A DNA stretch of 7,677 nucleotides. Source: JBFXEO01 sp050180015. GTDB lineage: Bacteria > Bacteroidota > Bacteroidia > Bacteroidales > Tenuifilaceae. Both the position numbers and the translations under genes were made by a program. The DNA is taken from positions 1 through 7,677 of the forward strand of contig JBFXEO010000146.1 of NCBI GenBank assembly GCA_050180015.1. Direction: 5' to 3'. Below, piece by piece: positions 5,107-7,677 of the stretch (positions are counted from its first letter, which is position 1; each line of letters starts with the position of its first letter). The notes under the pieces are model-generated. The model saw only the letters and a list, made by a program, of their open reading frames with translations, did no database searches and was not told the DNA's origin.

Positions 5107-6897
5107 ATGTCAACAGAACTATTTATTCAGGAAAAGGCCCAAGAGGCAATTGAGAAAATTTACGGCGCAAAACCCGATAGCTCTCTGGTTCAAATTCAAA
5201 AAACACGGAAGGAATTTGAAGGCGACTATACACTGGTCGCCTTTCCACTGCTCAAAGTATCAAAAAAATCGCCCGAGGCAACCTGCCGGGAAATCGGCGA
5301 AGTATTAACCAAAACTTGTCCAGAAATAAAAGCATTCAACGTTGTTAAAGGATTTCTGAACATTTCTCTTTCACCCAAATATTGGGCTGATGTTTTAAAC
5401 ACAGCGATGGCCGATAAGGAATTCGGCTTTAAACAGCCAAATCCTAGCGATAAGACTGTTGTTGTTGAGTTTTCATCGCCTAACACCAATAAACCCTTAC
5501 ACCTTGGACATATCCGCAACAATTTGCTTGGATTCTCCATTTCCAGGATTCTTGAGAAGAGCGGGAAAAAGGTTATAAAGGTTAACCTGGTAAACGACCG
5601 TGGCATCCACATCTGCAAGTCCATGATTGCCTGGCTGAAGTTTGGGAATGGAGAAACGCCCGAGAGTGCAGGCAAAAAGGGGGATCATCTTGTTGGCGAT
5701 TACTACGTAAAATTCGATAAAGAGTACAAATCTGAGATTAGCTCTCTTGTATCGCAAGGAATGACCGAGGATGAGGCGAAAGCCAAAGCCCCTATCCTAC
5801 TCCAAGCACAGGAATTGCTCCGCAAGTGGGAAGCAAAAGATACAGATACCATTGAACTCTGGAGCAAAATGAACGGATGGGTTTACAATGGATTCGATAC
5901 AACCTACCGCTCGCTGGGTATATCGTTCGATAAAACCTACTACGAATCTCAAACCTACCTTTTGGGCAAATCGGTGGTAAAAACCGGATTAAGCAGTAGG
6001 GTTTTCAGGCAAAAGGACGATAATTCTGTCTGGATTGATTTAACCGCCGATGGCTTAGACGAAAAATTGCTACTCCGTTCCGACGGAACATCGGTATATA
6101 TTACACAAGATATCGGCACGGCCATTCAGCGTTACAACGAATTTAAGTTCGGGGAGCATATTTACGTGGTAGGCAATGAGCAGGAGTACCATTTTCAGGT
6201 TCTTAAGCTGATAATGAAGAAACTTGGATACGATTGGTCCGATTCACTTTACCACCTATCCTACGGTATGGTTCTCTTACCCGAGGGTAAAATGAAATCG
6301 CGCGAGGGAACCGTAGTTGATGCCGACGATTTGGTAGCCGAGATGGTTAATACCGCCCGTGAAATGTCCGAAGAACTTGGAAAGCTTGATGATGTTGATG
6401 CAGACGAAATTGCCGATATTAACCGAATTGTTGGGTTGGGTGCCCTTAAGTATTTCATACTTAAAGTGGATCCCAGGAAAAACATGACCTTTAACCCAAA
6501 GGAATCGATAGATTTCAACGGGCATACAGGGCCATTCATCCAATACACCCACGCCAGAACTCGTTCAGTCCTCCGAAAGGCAGGAGACGCGCAGCTGATT
6601 GCTGCAAACGTAAAAGATGAGGACATCTCGTCGCCCAAAGAGCTGGAGCTGATCCAGATTATCCACCGGTTCCCGGAAACAATCCAAATTGCAGCCGAGT
6701 CGCACAACCCTGCAATCATTGCAAACTATGCCTACGAGTTGGCCAAGGAGTACAACCAGTTTTACCACGATTTTCAGATCCTAAAGGAACCGGGCAAGGG
6801 CATCAGGCATTTTAGGTTGGCGCTATCGCTCCTTGCTGCCGATATATTAAAACGATCGATGTGGCTTTTGGGAATTGAAGTACCGGACAAAATGTAA
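5107..6897 (+). CDS. argS: Arginyl-tRNA synthetase
   Basis: This class I aminoacyl-tRNA synthetase charges tRNA-Arg with arginine using ATP in the cytoplasm, with tRNA needed for amino acid activation in this family. The 596 residues are of normal length. The N-terminal additive domain for tRNA D-loop recognition covers about 1-110. The catalytic signature FSSPNTNKPLHLGH (122-135) contains the HIGH motif as HLGH (132-135). LVNDRG is at 161-166. The KMSKS-equivalent is KMKSREG (395-401), with SYGMVLLPEG just before it. The ending from about 475, with GPFIQYTHAR and a final LGIEVPDKM, is the DALR anticodon-binding domain. An in-frame TAG at 5095-5097, nine bases before the ATG, fixes the start. 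There is no Shine-Dalgarno, and the 110-base gap after secA has no obvious terminator, so read-through from secA is possible. Nothing is abnormal in the gene. Confidence 0.98.
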   Translation: MSTELFIQEKAQEAIEKIYGAKPDSSLVQIQKTRKEFEGDYTLVAFPLLKVSKKSPEATCREIGEVLTKTCPEIKAFNVVKGFLNISLSPKYWADVLNTAMADKEFGFKQPNPSDKTVVVEFSSPNTNKPLHLGHIRNNLLGFSISRILEKSGKKVIKVNLVNDRGIHICKSMIAWLKFGNGETPESAGKKGDHLVGDYYVKFDKEYKSEISSLVSQGMTEDEAKAKAPILLQAQELLRKWEAKDTDTIELWSKMNGWVYNGFDTTYRSLGISFDKTYYESQTYLLGKSVVKTGLSSRVFRQKDDNSVWIDLTADGLDEKLLLRSDGTSVYITQDIGTAIQRYNEFKFGEHIYVVGNEQEYHFQVLKLIMKKLGYDWSDSLYHLSYGMVLLPEGKMKSREGTVVDADDLVAEMVNTAREMSEELGKLDDVDADEIADINRIVGLGALKYFILKVDPRKNMTFNPKESIDFNGHTGPFIQYTHARTRSVLRKAGDAQLIAANVKDEDISSPKELELIQIIHRFPETIQIAAESHNPAIIANYAYELAKEYNQFYHDFQILKEPGKGIRHFRLALSLLAADILKRSMWLLGIEVPDKM

Positions 6898-6924
6898 GTC
6901 ACCCAATCTTTAAATCATTTTTAG

Positions 6925-6932
6925 TAAGTTTG
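6925..6932 (+). promoter_or_regulatory. Possible ffh promoter -7 box (TAAGTTTG)
   Basis: TAAGTTTG in the argS-ffh gap fits TAnnTTTG, but there is no TTTG at the expected -33 distance, and the leader to the ATG at 7012 would be about 75 bases. An alternative pairing uses the TTTG at 6929-6932 as the -33 box with TAAATGTC (6952-6959) as a weak -7 box. Either reading suggests that ffh has its own promoter. The evidence is motif matching only. Confidence 0.3.
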
Positions 6933-7011
6933 CAGGTATCTTTAATCAGATTAAATGTCAAAATAAACCCGATAATCTACAGTTAACATCTTGAATTTAT
7001 TTAATTGAGGT

Positions 7012-7677
7012 ATGTTTGAAAATTTATCAGAAAAACTGGAGCGATCATTTAAACTTCTAAAAGGCGAAGGCAGAGTAACCGAAATTAACGTAGCCGAAAC
7101 CCTAAAGGAAGTTCGTAAAGCCCTACTCGATGCCGACGTTAACTTTAAAATAGCTAAAAATTTTACCGATGAGGTGAAACGTAAAGCGTTGGGGATGAAT
7201 GTTCTCAATGCCATTAAGCCTGGCCAGCTGCTGGTAAAAATTGTACACGATGAACTTGCCGAACTCATGGGCGGCAAGGCCATTGACATAAACCTTAGCG
7301 GAAACCCTACAGTTATTTTGATTGCGGGTTTGCAGGGTTCCGGCAAAACAACTTTCTCGGCAAAGCTGGCCAGCCACCTAAAATCCAAAAAAGGTAAATC
7401 GCCCTTACTGGTAGCCGGCGACGTTTACCGCCCGGCGGCCATTGATCAGCTAAAAGTTCTCGGGGAGCAAGTAGAGGTTCCCGTATTTACCGTTCCCGGA
7501 AGCACTGATCCTATTGCTATCGCAAAGGACGCCCTCAAACAGGCAAAATCATCAGGCCACAACGTAGTAATTATAGATACTGCTGGGCGTTTAGCCATTG
7601 ATGAGCAGATGATGAATGAAGTGGCCTCCATCAACAAGGTTGTTTCTCCACAGGAAATCCTGTTTGTGGTTGATGCC
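7012..7677 (+). CDS. ffh: Ffh (SRP54), signal recognition particle GTPase, 5' part
   Basis: Ffh binds signal sequences emerging from the ribosome together with the 4.5S-type SRP RNA, and hands the complex to the receptor FtsY at the membrane. The first 222 codons are present; the frame is open to the last base. The helical N domain spans about 1-95 (MFENLSEKLERSFKLLKGEG, then the ALLDADVN stretch that carries the N-domain motif). The G domain follows with G1 GLQGSGKTT (106-114), DVYRPAAIDQL (137-147) and G3 DTAGR (189-193). The methionine-rich M domain, expected further on, is outside the window. The G1 loop is GLQGSGKTT, as in SRP54 proteins. A TGA in frame at 7006-7008 fixes the ATG at 7012. 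The upstream TTGAGG is a poor and very close Shine-Dalgarno. SecA upstream serves the same SecYEG channel. Confidence 0.97.
   Translation, partial: MFENLSEKLERSFKLLKGEGRVTEINVAETLKEVRKALLDADVNFKIAKNFTDEVKRKALGMNVLNAIKPGQLLVKIVHDELAELMGGKAIDINLSGNPTVILIAGLQGSGKTTFSAKLASHLKSKKGKSPLLVAGDVYRPAAIDQLKVLGEQVEVPVFTVPGSTDPIAIAKDALKQAKSSGHNVVIIDTAGRLAIDEQMMNEVASINKVVSPQEILFVVDA

Noticed and set aside
6898..7011. SRP RNA or tRNA gene in the argS-ffh gap
   Set aside because: The gap is AT-rich, with no tRNA cloverleaf or SRP RNA-like GGAA tetraloop hairpin.

Overview
The window reads as chromosomal DNA from a Bacteroidota bacterium, most likely Bacteroidales-like. The signs are a C-terminal type IX secretion (Por) sorting domain, a long SecA (1094 residues) with the insertions usual in that phylum, TAnnTTTG-type promoter boxes, and starts with weak or no Shine-Dalgarno sequence. 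The genus cannot be fixed from the sequence alone.

Layout. Positions 1-102 hold the last 33 codons of an unidentified plus-strand gene. It converges on a small minus-strand Cro/CI-type regulator (145-357), and one hairpin with an A-tract and a T-tract can terminate both. From about 397 to 830 there is no credible gene. This stretch is a GC-rich mosaic of repeats: a REP-like palindrome at each end sharing a 17-bp inverted repeat that faces inward, two strong hairpins, and between them nine degenerate 21-bp tandem units. Positions 870-1379 (minus) are the 3' end of a type IX secretion cargo gene, an Ig/HYR-like module plus sorting domain, cut off by a stop before any signal peptide. Positions 1380-1711 are AT-rich toward the right end and carry the secA promoter.

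From 1712 the window is conserved core genome, all on the plus strand: complete secA (1712-4996), complete argS (5107-6897) and the first 222 codons of ffh (7012 to the window edge). SecA (post-translational motor) and Ffh (SRP GTPase, co-translational targeting) both deliver proteins to SecYEG. ArgS is an unrelated housekeeping enzyme. The gaps of about 110 bases and separate promoter-like boxes suggest that these genes are not one tight operon.

The left 1.4 kb is the variable part: an orphan regulator whose usual DUF2975 partner is not visible, a repeat element, and a broken surface-protein gene. The best candidate for something undescribed is the 424-828 repeat element. It looks like a non-autonomous, REP-bounded element and not an active gene system. 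No complete novel multi-gene system is visible.
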